A stretch of DNA of 64,000 bases from Aotearoamyces nothofagi (taxonomy: Eukaryota; Ascomycota; Leotiomycetes; Leotiales; Tympanidaceae), in the NCBI GenBank assembly GCA_015345905.1, contig JADDTR010000002.1:1463734-1527733 (forward strand). The letters run 5' to 3'. The notes below the pieces were generated by a model. The model saw only the letters and a program-made list of their open reading frames with translations. It was not told where the DNA came from and made no database searches. Positions 22,082 to 33,400 of this stretch are shown in pieces. How positions within the stretch are numbered: the stretch's first letter is position 1; each line of letters opens with the position of its first letter. The position numbers and the translations under genes were made by a program.

Positions 22082-23864
22082 CTAGGCCTGGCTCACTGTC
22101 GCATTCGCTGTTGATTTCAGGCCCGCATTCGCAATTCCTGTCAGTGCAGTATCGGGATCAACAAGAAGTTGGGTCTCTTCCTCATCCCGTACATCTTTCT
22201 GTTCGGCTGGTAGTCTCACAAACCAGACTCCCAGGCCTGCAATGGCACAGAATGCGCCTAGGGCAAAGAATGGCAATCCGACCCATGCGCCCTTCCGCTC
22301 TAGTCCCACATTGTATAACAGTGCTAGCGCTGGGCCTCCAGCGAATGAACCGCAAGTCTCCACCACTGCAATTGCCGCATACAATCTCGCAACATGTTGC
22401 TCGTCCACCAGCGTAGTGATGATAGAACGACAAGTAGCTATAAAGCCCATTCCAAGAGTGAAAATAACCAGTCCTACAATACAGACAGCGATGGTTGGCG
22501 CGGCAGCGATGAGAATTGCGCCAGCAGAGAGAAATATGATTGAGCATCGTGCAATAATGTGGTCTTTGCTTCGGATCGAAAGGTTGAGAGAAAAGGGCAG
22601 GCGAGATGTATGCGTAGTGCGAGCAGATGTTAAAAGGTACGAGATGCCAGGAAGAATGACGAGAAGGAGGATAATATTGACGCCTGCTCGCAGGGATAGG
22701 AGAAAGCCGGTTTGTGCTAAGGTCCAAGAGAATCGTTTTGATATATAGCGTAGAGCGAGATCCGTAGATTGCATAGTTAATGGCTGAACCAAAAATGACA
22801 CTAGCAGGAATGCGATGGGAAAAGAATGTAGAACTGAGGTTGCAGCGTATAGACGATGTAGCTGGAGCATGAGGAAGGATTTCGACGTCGTTACGATGGT
22901 CGTTAGAAAGGTCGTATTGTCTATCTCAACATCCTCGCCAGAGGTATCAGAGGAACTGTCTGGAGTAACGTGCTGACCAGAATTTTTGAGAATTCGCATA
23001 TGGAGAGTTTCCGGGACAAAGATGATGCATAAGGCCCCGATGACTAAAATCTCTATGCCAATGAAGATTGGAACCCAAGGGCCATATCGCTGCATGATGA
23101 AGGATGTTGCTGAGGGTGCAAGCAGTTCCGCAACCTGGCCAGATACCACGAAGAGGAAAAAGTGGTTCGCCCTGAGGGTTGTGTTAGGAGCTGTTGCTAT
23201 GATAGAAGAACGAGTCTTGCCTGTTTTCCTCAGTTGACACGTCTGCTAGAGCTGCGAACAACGTCGATCCAATAACGCTTGGTCCACCTCCGATGACCTG
23301 GAAAATTGGTGTAGCCCAGATGAGTCGAAGAGGAAACGTCCGCCAGAACCAACAAATAGTGCTCAGAGCAATTTGACTTAATATAATACCAGTCATAGTA
23401 ATGCTAAACACAGCCTTACGACCAAGACGATCAGCCAGTAAGCCGTATGGAAATGCAAATAAAACGCCTGTTTAAGATATCAGCCTATTGCTCTACGTAG
23501 AGAATGGGTTACATGTACCAGGTATAGCAGTTGTCAGAAACACGCCCCCTGTAACGATTGCCAATTCTTCTTGTATAGCATCGGCCTTGCACATTGACTC
23601 GTCAATTTTTCCAGACAATGCGATATGGCCGGCTCCTTCAATGTGATCATAGTAATGGTGGCATATTATGTCTTCGTAAATCCTCGTGCTGGGTACTCTC
23701 ATAGCGAAATCTCCACACGCGACCAGAAAGGCCACAACGGCGATAAGGAGAGCAACGGTGCGCGGAGAATGCAATTGAGGTATATGGAGTTCGTGATGGT
23801 CATAATGACTTGGAGGAAGCAGAGGAGAACGCTCAGAAGCGCTGGTTTCATCGTCGTCAGCCAT
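22082..23864 (-). CDS. Major facilitator superfamily transporter
   Basis: Three exons (23864-23519, 23467-23221, 23171-22082) join in frame to 560 residues. The hydrophilic N-terminus (ADDDETSASERSPLLPP) carries a Leu-Leu acidic-type motif, followed by helix 1, a long first loop (PSTRIYEDIICHHYYDH), the loop 2-3 motif GLLADRLGRKAVF, and about eleven more helices, giving a 12-span MFS. The second intron (23172-23220) uses a GC donor (CAG/GCAAGA) and a normal AG acceptor; splicing it is needed to keep the frame and helix order (STEENR then ANHFFLFVVSGQ). The substrate is unknown. The gene is divergent from the MATE transporter 1.9 kb away. Confidence 0.9.
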
Positions 23865-25774
23865 GTTGGGTGACTTTTGTCGCACCTAAAGGTTCTATCC
23901 CACGACAACGGCTGGTGTCGTCTTGTGGTTATATATATACATACATACACACATGTAATATACAGTGTAAATCTAAGCCAAATGAAAAGACAGAGTCGGA
24001 CAAGGCATAATGCGACAGGTTGATCATTCCTCACTATTGTAGCATGTTGACGGGATAGCATGGATGGGCTGTTTGGAATGGGCCCCTTACGGAAACAGAA
24101 ATAAAGATTGCGGGTATCCCATCCCGTCCCGTCCGCCTGTCGTTAGTTTGATGCGTATATAACTGACGTGTCCCTCGGGCTCCGGTGGGCGAAAAGGAAT
24201 GGATTCGAACGCGTCTTAGATTGCTAGTGAGGGAAGAGGGTGAAGCTTGCAGTACAATATTAAATCTCTGTTGAGAGTGGTTTCTTGCACAAGAGTTGGT
24301 AGTCGGCGGTGGATGACGACCTGTCGGATTCGTCGCCAATCCATCCGTACTGATACGATACAAGTAGCGCATTCCGGCGAAGATTAGAACGTTGATGCAT
24401 AGAGATAACGATAAGAAACGCTGATGCCTCGCGGGTGCCTTGCAAATGCCTCGTGGCCTCCCACTGTAGAAGCACAAGCATGCGTGGCATGGCATTCGTG
24501 GCGAGCATAGAAGCTGCCCTGGACTCTGTCAATACTGCCATACCTCGGATACCGGATGAAGTGGACATACCTATAGCTTCGTAAGAGGCGGCTGGAGAGC
24601 GCTGGGAAGCTCGGTATCATTGCCAGGTAGGAGTGCGAAGTCGAAGGGCGACTAGACTTGCTGTACTTGCTTGCAGGCCTTCATTCCTCATCTCCATAGA
24701 CCCTGGCATACGTGCCTGGGAGGGTTCTGAGGACGTACGGGATGGAAACGGTGCTCGTAAGTACCCGGCTATCTGTGTTTGGACGGTAAAGGATCATAAC
24801 AGACATCCTTGAGGCAAGCAAGTGACAGTGGTGAATATAATTGCTACACCGGCCCTTTGCACTCCGGCCCTTTGCACGTGACCATAATTCCTCAGCTCTT
24901 GTTCCTCTGGCACGTGCTGGGTTGTATACCCAGAGCAGAGAGAGACGGCGACGACCGGCTGACAGGCAGAGTCGGGCTGGTTGGTTCTGATTGGCTGGGG
25001 CTGTTTGGCTGTCGGACTGCCTCGCTGCCTGGTTATTACGCATAGATAAGGATAAGAGAAAGATAAGCGGTGGGCAAGATGAGCCAAGCAAATCCGTATC
25101 TGGCCCAATATCTCCAGCTATCCCCCGTCGTCGGACTTTCGAGCCACATCAGAACAATAATGTCATCATTGTCATCCTGGAGCAGCCAACAATGGACATC
25201 TGCTCGCCCTGCTGAGCTAGCGGTTGCAGCACCGGCGAGCAGCGCCATTGTCCTATGCTATACACAGCGTGCCACAGCGTGCTACAGCGTGCTGCTGTAC
25301 CTAATCCAATTACCCACGCAAACACCACTCCAGCGGCTCTCTGACAGATACTTTCATCACATTGGAGTAATACGGTAGTACTACAGAGATTGCCGGCAGC
25401 GGTCAGTGCCAGTGCTGCAGCGGTGCAGCTCTGCAGCGGCCATGTCCCCTACCAGCTAGGCTGTACTATCGGAAGCATGCTTCTCTTTACTTTAATTTAC
25501 TTTACTTTACTCTACACTATTATCAATGCATCTCTCGTTGCCCGTTCTTACTCATTTTGATTATGCTGTTACGTCTTAACATAGCACGTACACTGTATTA
25601 ACAGCTTACTGTGACATCAGGTTTCCATTCAATTATCTTCCCTTGCTGGCTTCGAGATCCGGTCCTCGAATGTCTTCTTATCGTCTTCCTTCTGCTTGCT
25701 AGCCAGTATACTTACTATCTATCAATTTCCTGGTCGACTTCGACGAGTGGCTGTTGCCCTCCTCGACGGTTACA
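23865..25774. other. 1.9 kb divergent intergenic region with short tandem repeats
   Basis: No gene is supported between the divergent MFS and MATE genes. Two small tandem repeats stand out: a 15-bp unit (CCGGCCCTTTGCACT) twice at 24849-24878, and a 10-bp unit (ACAGCGTGCT/C) three times at 25264-25293. GGCTGG-rich tracts lie near 24,950-25,030. Confidence 0.5.
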
Positions 25775-27431
25775 ATGGAGGACCAGCAGAAGTCCTGGCT
25801 TCCCAAATTATTTCAGCGAAGTAATTCCAAGACCGATAGCACAACTCCAGACGAACACACAAGCCTGTTACCGAAGCCGGCAGATCTATTGAGCTCCAGT
25901 GGAGGCAGCGATGGAGCAGGCGAAACATACGAGTTAGAGGAAGGAGACTCATCAGGATCAAGAGAATGGATATCGGAGTTTATAATCTTGTTGAAGGGCT
26001 CTCTGCCTGTCATCCTCGCATACACACTTCAGAATTCTTTACAGACCATATCAGTGTTAGTTGTCGGACGCTTATCGCCCGAGGCTCTGGCTACTGCTGC
26101 CTTTTCATACATGTTTGCAATGTCAACAGCATGGCTGATTGCTCTGGGAGGGACAACCGCTCTCGATACTCTTGCCTCGTCTAGCTACACCGGTAGCAAA
26201 AATCCACACGATTTAGGAATACTCCTACAGCGAGGCTTCCTCATCTTGACAGTTTTTTATATACCTGTGGCTATTCTATGGCTGTGTTCTGCCCCAGTGT
26301 TCCGTCTGTTAGGACAGGAAGAATATATCTGCGTTAAGTCAGCACAATTTCTCAGTTGCTTAATTCCCGGTGGTCTAGGCTATATTTACTTTGAGGCGAT
26401 GAAGAAGTACCTTCAGGCACAAGGTTCGTTAAACCCCCATCAAGTATACATTCCTCACTGACAATTACACAGAAATCATGCGCCCCGGTACTTATGTCCT
26501 TCTGATTACCTCACCGATCAATGCTGGTCTCAATTACCTCTTTGTCTATACATTGAAACTCGGTCTTCTTGGCGCGCCTCTCGCAACTGGTATTTCCTAC
26601 TGGCTTTCGTTCATATTACTCGTCCTCTATGCTCGTTTTGTCCAGGGCTCACGCTGTTGGGGCGGCTGGTCTCGCGCTTGTCTCCGTAACAGTGGCACTT
26701 TTGCTCGTCTTGCCGTGCTGGGTGTCGTCCATGTAGGCACAGAATGGTGGGCGTTTGAAATAGTTGCTCTCGCTGCAGGTCGCCTCGGCACAATCCCTCT
26801 TGCAGCACAGTCGGTCATCATGACAACTGACCAGGTCATGAACACCATTCCCTTCGGTATCGGCGTTGCTACCTCTGCCCGTATAGGCAATCTTCTCGGC
26901 GCGAAGAACGCCAAGGGAGCAGCACGATCTGCGAATGTCGCAGCGTGGTTGAGTATGATTATGGGTGCAATTGTTTTAGCAGTGTTGATGGGCGTGAAGG
27001 ACTTCTATGCCAAGATCTTCAATGATGACATGGATGTCGTTCGCCTCACGGCAGAAGTGATGCCATACGTCGCACTATTCCAGATCGCCGATGGCCTGAA
27101 TGGAAGCTGCGGCGGCGCCTTGCGAGGCATGGGACGCCAGCATATTGGTGCAGCTGTGAACATTGTCAGCTATTACATGGGCGCACTTCCATTAGGCATC
27201 TGGCTTGCCTTTCATGGGTGGGGACTTGCAGGTCTATGGGTCGGCCAATGCATTGCACTATATCTTGTGGGTGCGATTGAATGGGTCATCGTTGCATGGA
27301 GTGACTGGGAATATCAGGTCAAGAAAGCATTCGAAAGAATGGACGATGATGAGAGACAGGAGATCGGAGAATCTCTACCTGAAGGACAAACGAGTGGCGG
27401 AATTGGCAGCTCTGAAGCGCCAGCTGTATAG
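25775..27431 (+). CDS. MATE-family multidrug/toxin efflux transporter
   Basis: Two exons (25775-26423, 26473-27431) with a 49-nt intron join in frame to 535 residues. The hydrophilic N-terminal 75 residues (MEDQQKSWLPKLFQRS, THTSLLPK-like segment) precede twelve membrane helices in two MatE halves. Landmarks are GSLPVILAYTLQNSLQTISV, LSPEALATAAFSYMFA, GTTALDTLASSSYTGS with the conserved LDTL, and in the second half QSVIMTTDQVMNTIPFGIGV and RIGNLLGAKNAKGA. Fungal relatives (ERC1-like) sit in the vacuolar or plasma membrane and export cationic drugs or metabolites using proton or sodium gradients; the substrate here is unknown. The upstream in-frame extension has no ATG. Confidence 0.95.
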
Positions 27432-28676
27432 GTGTTGATGAGATAATAGTCTTCTTCGTTGAAAAGTGCTACATGGAGTTTCCAGAGGGGAAAGATGTCT
27501 CTTGGCTTGCTTAAAAATGATAGATAGCCGAGAGGATTCCAGAAATAAAATTCAGATCTTATTAGTCTTTTGTAGGTTTGCAGTGCTAGCGTTAGTGTTC
27601 TAGATAAAATATGAACTTTGAAGTAACTACAAACATAGCATAAATATTATTGAATAGTATTTCTCTAAGTATAAAAACTAGCAAACCATGATGGAAATCG
27701 GAACAGACTATTGTTGTCTATCACATCTTCTACCTCGACATGTCCCGTCTGCTAACGTCCAATCTGCCAGCTGCATGAACAAGCCCAGCATTTACGGACT
27801 CTCCTGTCGGCAAACGGCCATTCCGCCGTCGCCGCTTCTTCTTCTTCTTCTCGCGGCCGATGCTGTCTTTTGCCGTCGTCTGGGCTCCTGTCGTTTTCTT
27901 TATATGATACTCTTGGTGATCGTGAATGGGGGGGGTTTTTTTTTGGTAAAATCCTGTTTGATCATTGCTACTTGATGTGTAGGTGTGGTGTAGATGGACG
28001 CCGGCAGCATTCTGCGCACTTGGGATGCCGATCGGGACAATTTCTTCGGCTTGGTCTTCTAGTAGGAAATCTGGAGGTAGGAATAGGGCATGCATATGGA
28101 TATATATATATAAAAGAATTCCTGGTAGTTGATGAATTTAAGGATTTTGTGAAAGTGGGGGTATCGATAGATAGTGCTGTTATCGGATGGTATTGCTCCA
28201 AGTATGGAATAAAAAGTAGCAGAGCGTCGAGGATATCTCAAAAGAGTATGGCAAGATGGAGACATCGAAGAGGAGTTGCAGCGACAGTTGACGCCCACTC
28301 CAACTGCTGCTCTGATCAATTCGAAGTCTGTCGAGGAGCGGATGTTTCGTCGCCGTTTCTCTTCTTGCCGTCGTTCAGTTCGCTGTTGGCTCTGCTTGCT
28401 GGTACACAGCTCTCTAATCATACAGGTCCTATTAGTCATATCCGGTTTGGAAAGTCCAGACACGAGACCAGATGGAGGGAATTTCTTTTGTAAAATCATA
28501 TGCGTAGTTGTAGAAAGCTCTTGGTGCATATCAGAGGGGGGTTTTGCTGAGATGAGTATATAAAGTCGGAATAGAAGAACAGGGGCATTTCTCGGATACT
28601 AAGGAAAATATGGCACTCGATTTTATTGGATTGGCAATAGCAACTAGTTTTGTCTTGTCAAGACCTAGGCCAGAAC
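27432..28676. other. Convergent intergenic region, low complexity
   Basis: No gene is supported. It holds a CTT microsatellite near 27835-27852, a G-run followed by a T-run near 27927-27945 and a TATA-repeat near 28103-28113. It lies between the 3' ends of the MATE and oxidoreductase genes. Confidence 0.5.
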
Positions 28677-29836
28677 TCAGATCTGGAGATTCAGGGTTTC
28701 GGTCTTGCCCTGCGCTTCACCACTCCTCAGCATCTTTTCCAAAAGTTCCAGGTCAGCCAACGCCTCCTCGGGACTCAGCCCAGGGTCTGGTTTGCCGGAG
28801 ATTATGGACTCGGCCCAAGCTTTCACCTCTTGCTTGACCCCGCTGCCTTCCTCGAAGCCGAAATCCCGCACCGTGACCTTCCCGTCCTTCTCCTCGCCCT
28901 CGCGAATAGTGACCTTGCTGCGCTCGGTAGTAACACTGCCATTCTCACATGCGACGGTGAACTCGCTGGCTGAGAGCGTGGTACCAAAGGAAACCGAAAA
29001 CGTTCCGGAGATGCCTGATTTCGTGATCCAGATCGAGTTCAGCGTATCGACGGGTGGTAGGTGTGGCTGGAGAAGCGCCGAGTATGCTGTGAGCGCAACT
29101 GGAACGTCTGTAGGGCCTAACAGAAGGCGCAGGCCAGCGGTAAAATGCACGCCGCCATCAAGCAGGAAGCCACCCTGGTGAGTCGGCGTCTTGCGCCAGT
29201 CCGTCTCTTGAAGAACATATCAGCACGCGATGGCCCATCCACGTGACGGCATGACAGACTCACCGATATATTTCCCTCCAGGCTTGACGAGCGACAGGAC
29301 GTTGACTCTGAATCCCAAGATGCGGCCCATGCGCTCGATCTCGTGCCTAGCATGTCTGAAGGATTGCAAGAAGCGGAAGTTCTCAGCTACCGCCCACGTG
29401 ACCTTGGTCTTGTCAATGCGCGTATTGTAGAAATTAACCAGGTCCTGCGCAAGTTTGAGATTCTCTGCAATCGGCTTCTCAGAGAGTACGTGTTTGCCTG
29501 CAGTCAGCGCAGCCTCAATGTACTCTGGTTGCTTCGTGATGGGCAGCGCAATGATGACTGCATGGATATCACTACGGAGGAGCAGGTCGTGATACGTCTT
29601 GCCAGCTCCGCCATCGTCAGAGTACAACTCTACGTTACTAATAGCTGCTACATCGCTCAGGGATTTGGCCGACTTCAGGGAACGGGAGTAGATGGCCTTG
29701 AGGGCTAGGTGCGAGGTTGCTTGTACGGCTGGCTGCTGGTTGTCAGTTTGCTGGAGACCCCTTGGGAAGCTGGGCTTACGAGATGCTGCTCTCTGGCAAA
29801 GATCCCGCCTCCAATAATGGCGACTCCAACGGACAT
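28677..29836 (-). CDS. Gfo/Idh/MocA-family NAD(P)-dependent oxidoreductase
   Basis: Three exons (29836-29780, 29732-29264, 29206-28677) join in frame to 351 residues. The short first exon gives the Rossmann start MSVGVAIIGGGIFAREQHL with GxGxxxA-like glycines; then come ADHAVIIALPI-like strand IHAVIIALPITKQPEY, the family lysine motif GKHVLSEKPIAENL at about residue 100, and the C-terminal domain with QGGFLLDGGVHFTAGLRLL. Members reduce or oxidise sugars, inositols or related cyclic alcohols; this fungal subgroup has no assigned substrate to my knowledge. The protein appears soluble and complete. The second intron boundary was fixed by joining KYI to ETDWRKTP. Confidence 0.9.
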
Positions 29837-30408
29837 TTTGAAATGCGATGCAAATGTTGGCTTTCGGGGATTAACTAATTGTGGAGAACATTAATCGTCA
29901 GATTATATGTGTTCTTGTACGGCAGACTAGACATGTGTAAAGTTTGGGATGCGGGTTTCCGTCTAGCGCGGTCCGTCGGAACGGTGCTTAGGGGTCGTTT
30001 TGGGGGTTCCTTTCCGCAATCAATATTATTATCCAGGCTTTGTAATAATGACGGTCTATAATCTCCAGGCTTACTGTAAGTATATGAACGGTTACGGTGG
30101 CACTCTCCAGAGTATGCTGTCCCGAATTCCCAAAATCTACGCCGAAGGCTACTGATAATCGGGCACGAGCGCAGCCAACGCCAATTATATTAAAATTGAA
30201 CGCAAGTAGCCCGCCCATAGCAAGCATAGAAGATTTTTTAATTATACTTCTTTTATTTGACTTTTGGATCTTGCTAATAGTACATGCATCTACATCATAT
30301 CTAACCATAAACGAACTCCATCAATGCCACTATCAACAACAGTCTTGACTGCCAGAGCTGCAAGAAATTCGCCTAAAACATCATCCATAATCCGAAAAGA
30401 AAAGGATC
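29837..30408. other. Intergenic between two minus-strand genes
   Basis: This is the promoter side of the oxidoreductase and the 3' side of the methyltransferase gene. Nothing else is recognised. Confidence 0.45.
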
Positions 30409-33400
30409 CTACTCCGAGTCACTGTCCTCCACAGCCTTGGTAGCTACAGTAGAGCCAAACTCGCCCTGCTCTCCATGTACAATAGGGATTAGGTCGAAGG
30501 TCGAAGGGACGAAAGTGGGGAAAGGTATGTATTTCGGAGCAGGAGCGACACCCTCAGCCAGAATCTTTCCGGACCTTGACTCCATCGTGTCAACATCAAT
30601 AGTCTTTAGCGTCAAGAAATGATAGACATGAACAGGCTTAGTCTGGCCGTATCGTCGAGCACGACCAATAGCCTGTGTCATAGCAGCATCATAAGTCTGC
30701 TGGCGATTAGTCAAATACGGCGAGACGAATATAATGTGATTCGCGTTGGTAAGATTACTACAGGTAGGTTAGTACAGCGGGCATAATGAGCGTTGAAAAA
30801 CTTACCTGCCAGCGGCAGAGGCATCGCCAATGTTCAGGATCAGAACCTTCTTCTTCAACTTCGGATCCGTCACTGTCTGAAATTCGGTGAGGTCCTTCGC
30901 CGCGTCACCACTCCTCGCAGACAGAGTCAAGTAGGAAAGGTTTTTGTTGTTGAATGCCTCCATGATTCTGTCGCCCAGATCAGAGAACTGTACGAAGAGA
31001 AGAATTTGCTCTTTGTTGTCAATCTTCCCGACAAGACGAACGACATCCTCAATCTTCTTTCCATAATGAACACCGTCTCGAGTACTATTGTCCTCAACCC
31101 CGAGTTCTGGCGCAGGAATTACTTGATAATTCTTATTGACGGCTTTGCACTCTGAGGTAGGGCATTGGTCATCTCGGACGAGGGTAGTACGGCAGTTACG
31201 GCAGATGATGTGGCCACACTGCGAGAGAACGAAGACTCCATCGGGGCGATGGCCGCTTTGATCGCAACTTGAACAGTGGCAGCCTTTTCCTAAGGGTTCA
31301 GAGTTGCGAAGCTTAGTGGAAAGGTCCTGGATGCTTCGAACGCTGTCAAAGAATCGGAGACCACGTTTACGGCTGACAAACTCGGTGGACAGCTTTCGAA
31401 GATCGTTCGTGACGTTTCGCAGCTCATAAATGAAGCCAGCGTGAGTAGACGGAAGAAGTCTGTGACAGTTTTGGTTCTTCCCGCTGTCAGAATCAGAGGC
31501 CTCATCAGACTCGAATCCATTCTTGCTCTTGTTACCCTTCTTAGCCTTGGCACCCTTTTTCTTGCCAGTTTCATACATCTTCGCTCGCTGGTCCGCAGTG
31601 GCGTAGAATTCAAAACCGTGGCTTGCCTTCCAGCCATCCTGAGCAACCTTGATCATTTTCTTCATCTCCAAAAGGGCGTCGTGGTCCCCGAAGTTATTGG
31701 ATCTAACCTGACTCTTCCAACTGACATAATTTGGACAGCCTGATCTGGATCTCTTGTCCAACCATTCAGCTTGCGTAAGCTTACGCTTAAAGTCTCTCAT
31801 TAAATCCTCAAGTTGCTCATTTCGGATATGAACGATACTATCGCAAGCCTTAGTTGCATTGCGTACTTTCTCCTCATCTAGTGGGTTGAGGGTGAAATGT
31901 GAAGCGGCCTTAAGAAGTGCCTCTTGTCCACTACCACTGTCTCCGAGCAGAGCGGCAATTCGACGAGTCCTATCATTGTCGCCATTATCCAATCCCTTCT
32001 TGATCCGGAACTCAGTGCCTGCAAGAAGCTGCTGTAGCTCCAAATAAATTGCCCTCTCAGCAGCAGGGAGGATGACTGAGATGAGATGTGTAGAGCCCGG
32101 GATGGCCTCAATGTCAGCGATGTTCTATTCATGTTAGTAAGGCTTCACCTAAAATTTCGGAAAATACATACCTGTCTAACAAATTGATTCAGAAATCGTT
32201 GTGCAAGTGCATGCCGATTCTCGTGCCATGCCGCAGACTGGCTGATCTTGAAAGATCTGAATTCTTCACTACCTACCAACTTTTTAGTAAATACTCGTGT
32301 CTAGGTGGGTGGAGAACTCACTAGTCATCTCCTTTGTCAAGGCCTTGAGGTTCTGAGCCTTGATGACTCCGGTTGTAAGATCAGTGACTCCAAGATTAAT
32401 TCCAAGGAATCCGGCGATAGTCTTAACATCGACAAAATCTTGTAAAGGAGGTGTAGCAGACAAGATCCACTTGAAATGAGACTTCAAGTTTGGGATTGTC
32501 AGAGCCTCCTTACCAGTTACATAGGTGTATTCATCTATGACGATTCGCTGGAACTTGAAGAGTTCGAGAAGCGGACAAGCCATTCTCGTCCAATGGAAGT
32601 TCTTATCCTTAGCCATCTTACCATAACCAAATTTGTCGAGACGTGGCTGTCGCTTCTCTACAGTCTTTATCTTCGCCTTAGCTCCCTTGGCGTTTCCGAC
32701 AGTTTCCTTTGACTTTTGGTATGCCTCACCACGAAGACGCTTCGAGGGTACATAGCTCTCGGCATCGGCTGCTTGCTTCTCACTCTCCGCAAGCCGAGCA
32801 TTTATCATGGCTTCAAGACCTCTCCCGCCACTCTTAAGCTCGTCGACGTGCTGAGAAAGATGAGTGAGAGTATCTAAGTACCATGCGCTATCTCCTCGAG
32901 GGCTACTCTTATCCGGTCGCTCAACTACACCTGCAAAGGTTGCTAGTCTGAGAAGATAATTGTCGTGTTCGCAAACTTTCCAAGAGGCGATGATTACATC
33001 GGCAGCTTGAATTCTGGCAATAGTCATCTTCTCCAAATCTGCAAAGGACTTGATGATTTCGACTCGGTAAGCTCGTGAAGAAGATAGGAACTTGCCAACC
33101 TCTCGAGCCCACTGAAGCGGAAGCTGGGAAGGGACTAATATGAGAGTAGCCTTGACATGAATATATCCAGGGACGTCAACCTGAGCAAGGGCACGATCTT
33201 GCTCACGTTTAGTGTCAATCAATGCTAACGTGGTGATAGTCTTTCCGTAACCGACTTGATCCGCCAGTACGCCGCCACGAATGGTGATAGGCTTTGTAGC
33301 TTGTCCCTCCGCCCGCCATCCAATTTGAGGAATGACAGCTTCTTCGATCTCCTGTTCGATGAATGGTTCAACAATATCAGCCTCTTGCTCGATCATCCAG

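Noticed and set aside
24180-24290. tRNA-like GTTCGAATCC box on the minus strand
   Set aside because: The surrounding sequence does not form an acceptor stem or a proper T stem, so no tRNA was called.
24034-25108. Several minus-strand frames of 80-150 codons between the MFS and MATE genes
   Set aside because: Overlapping frames without family motifs over repeat-bearing DNA; treated as noncoding promoter sequence.
27870-28563. 207- and 156-codon opposite-strand frames
   Set aside because: They span homopolymer and microsatellite runs in a convergent spacer and show no domain.
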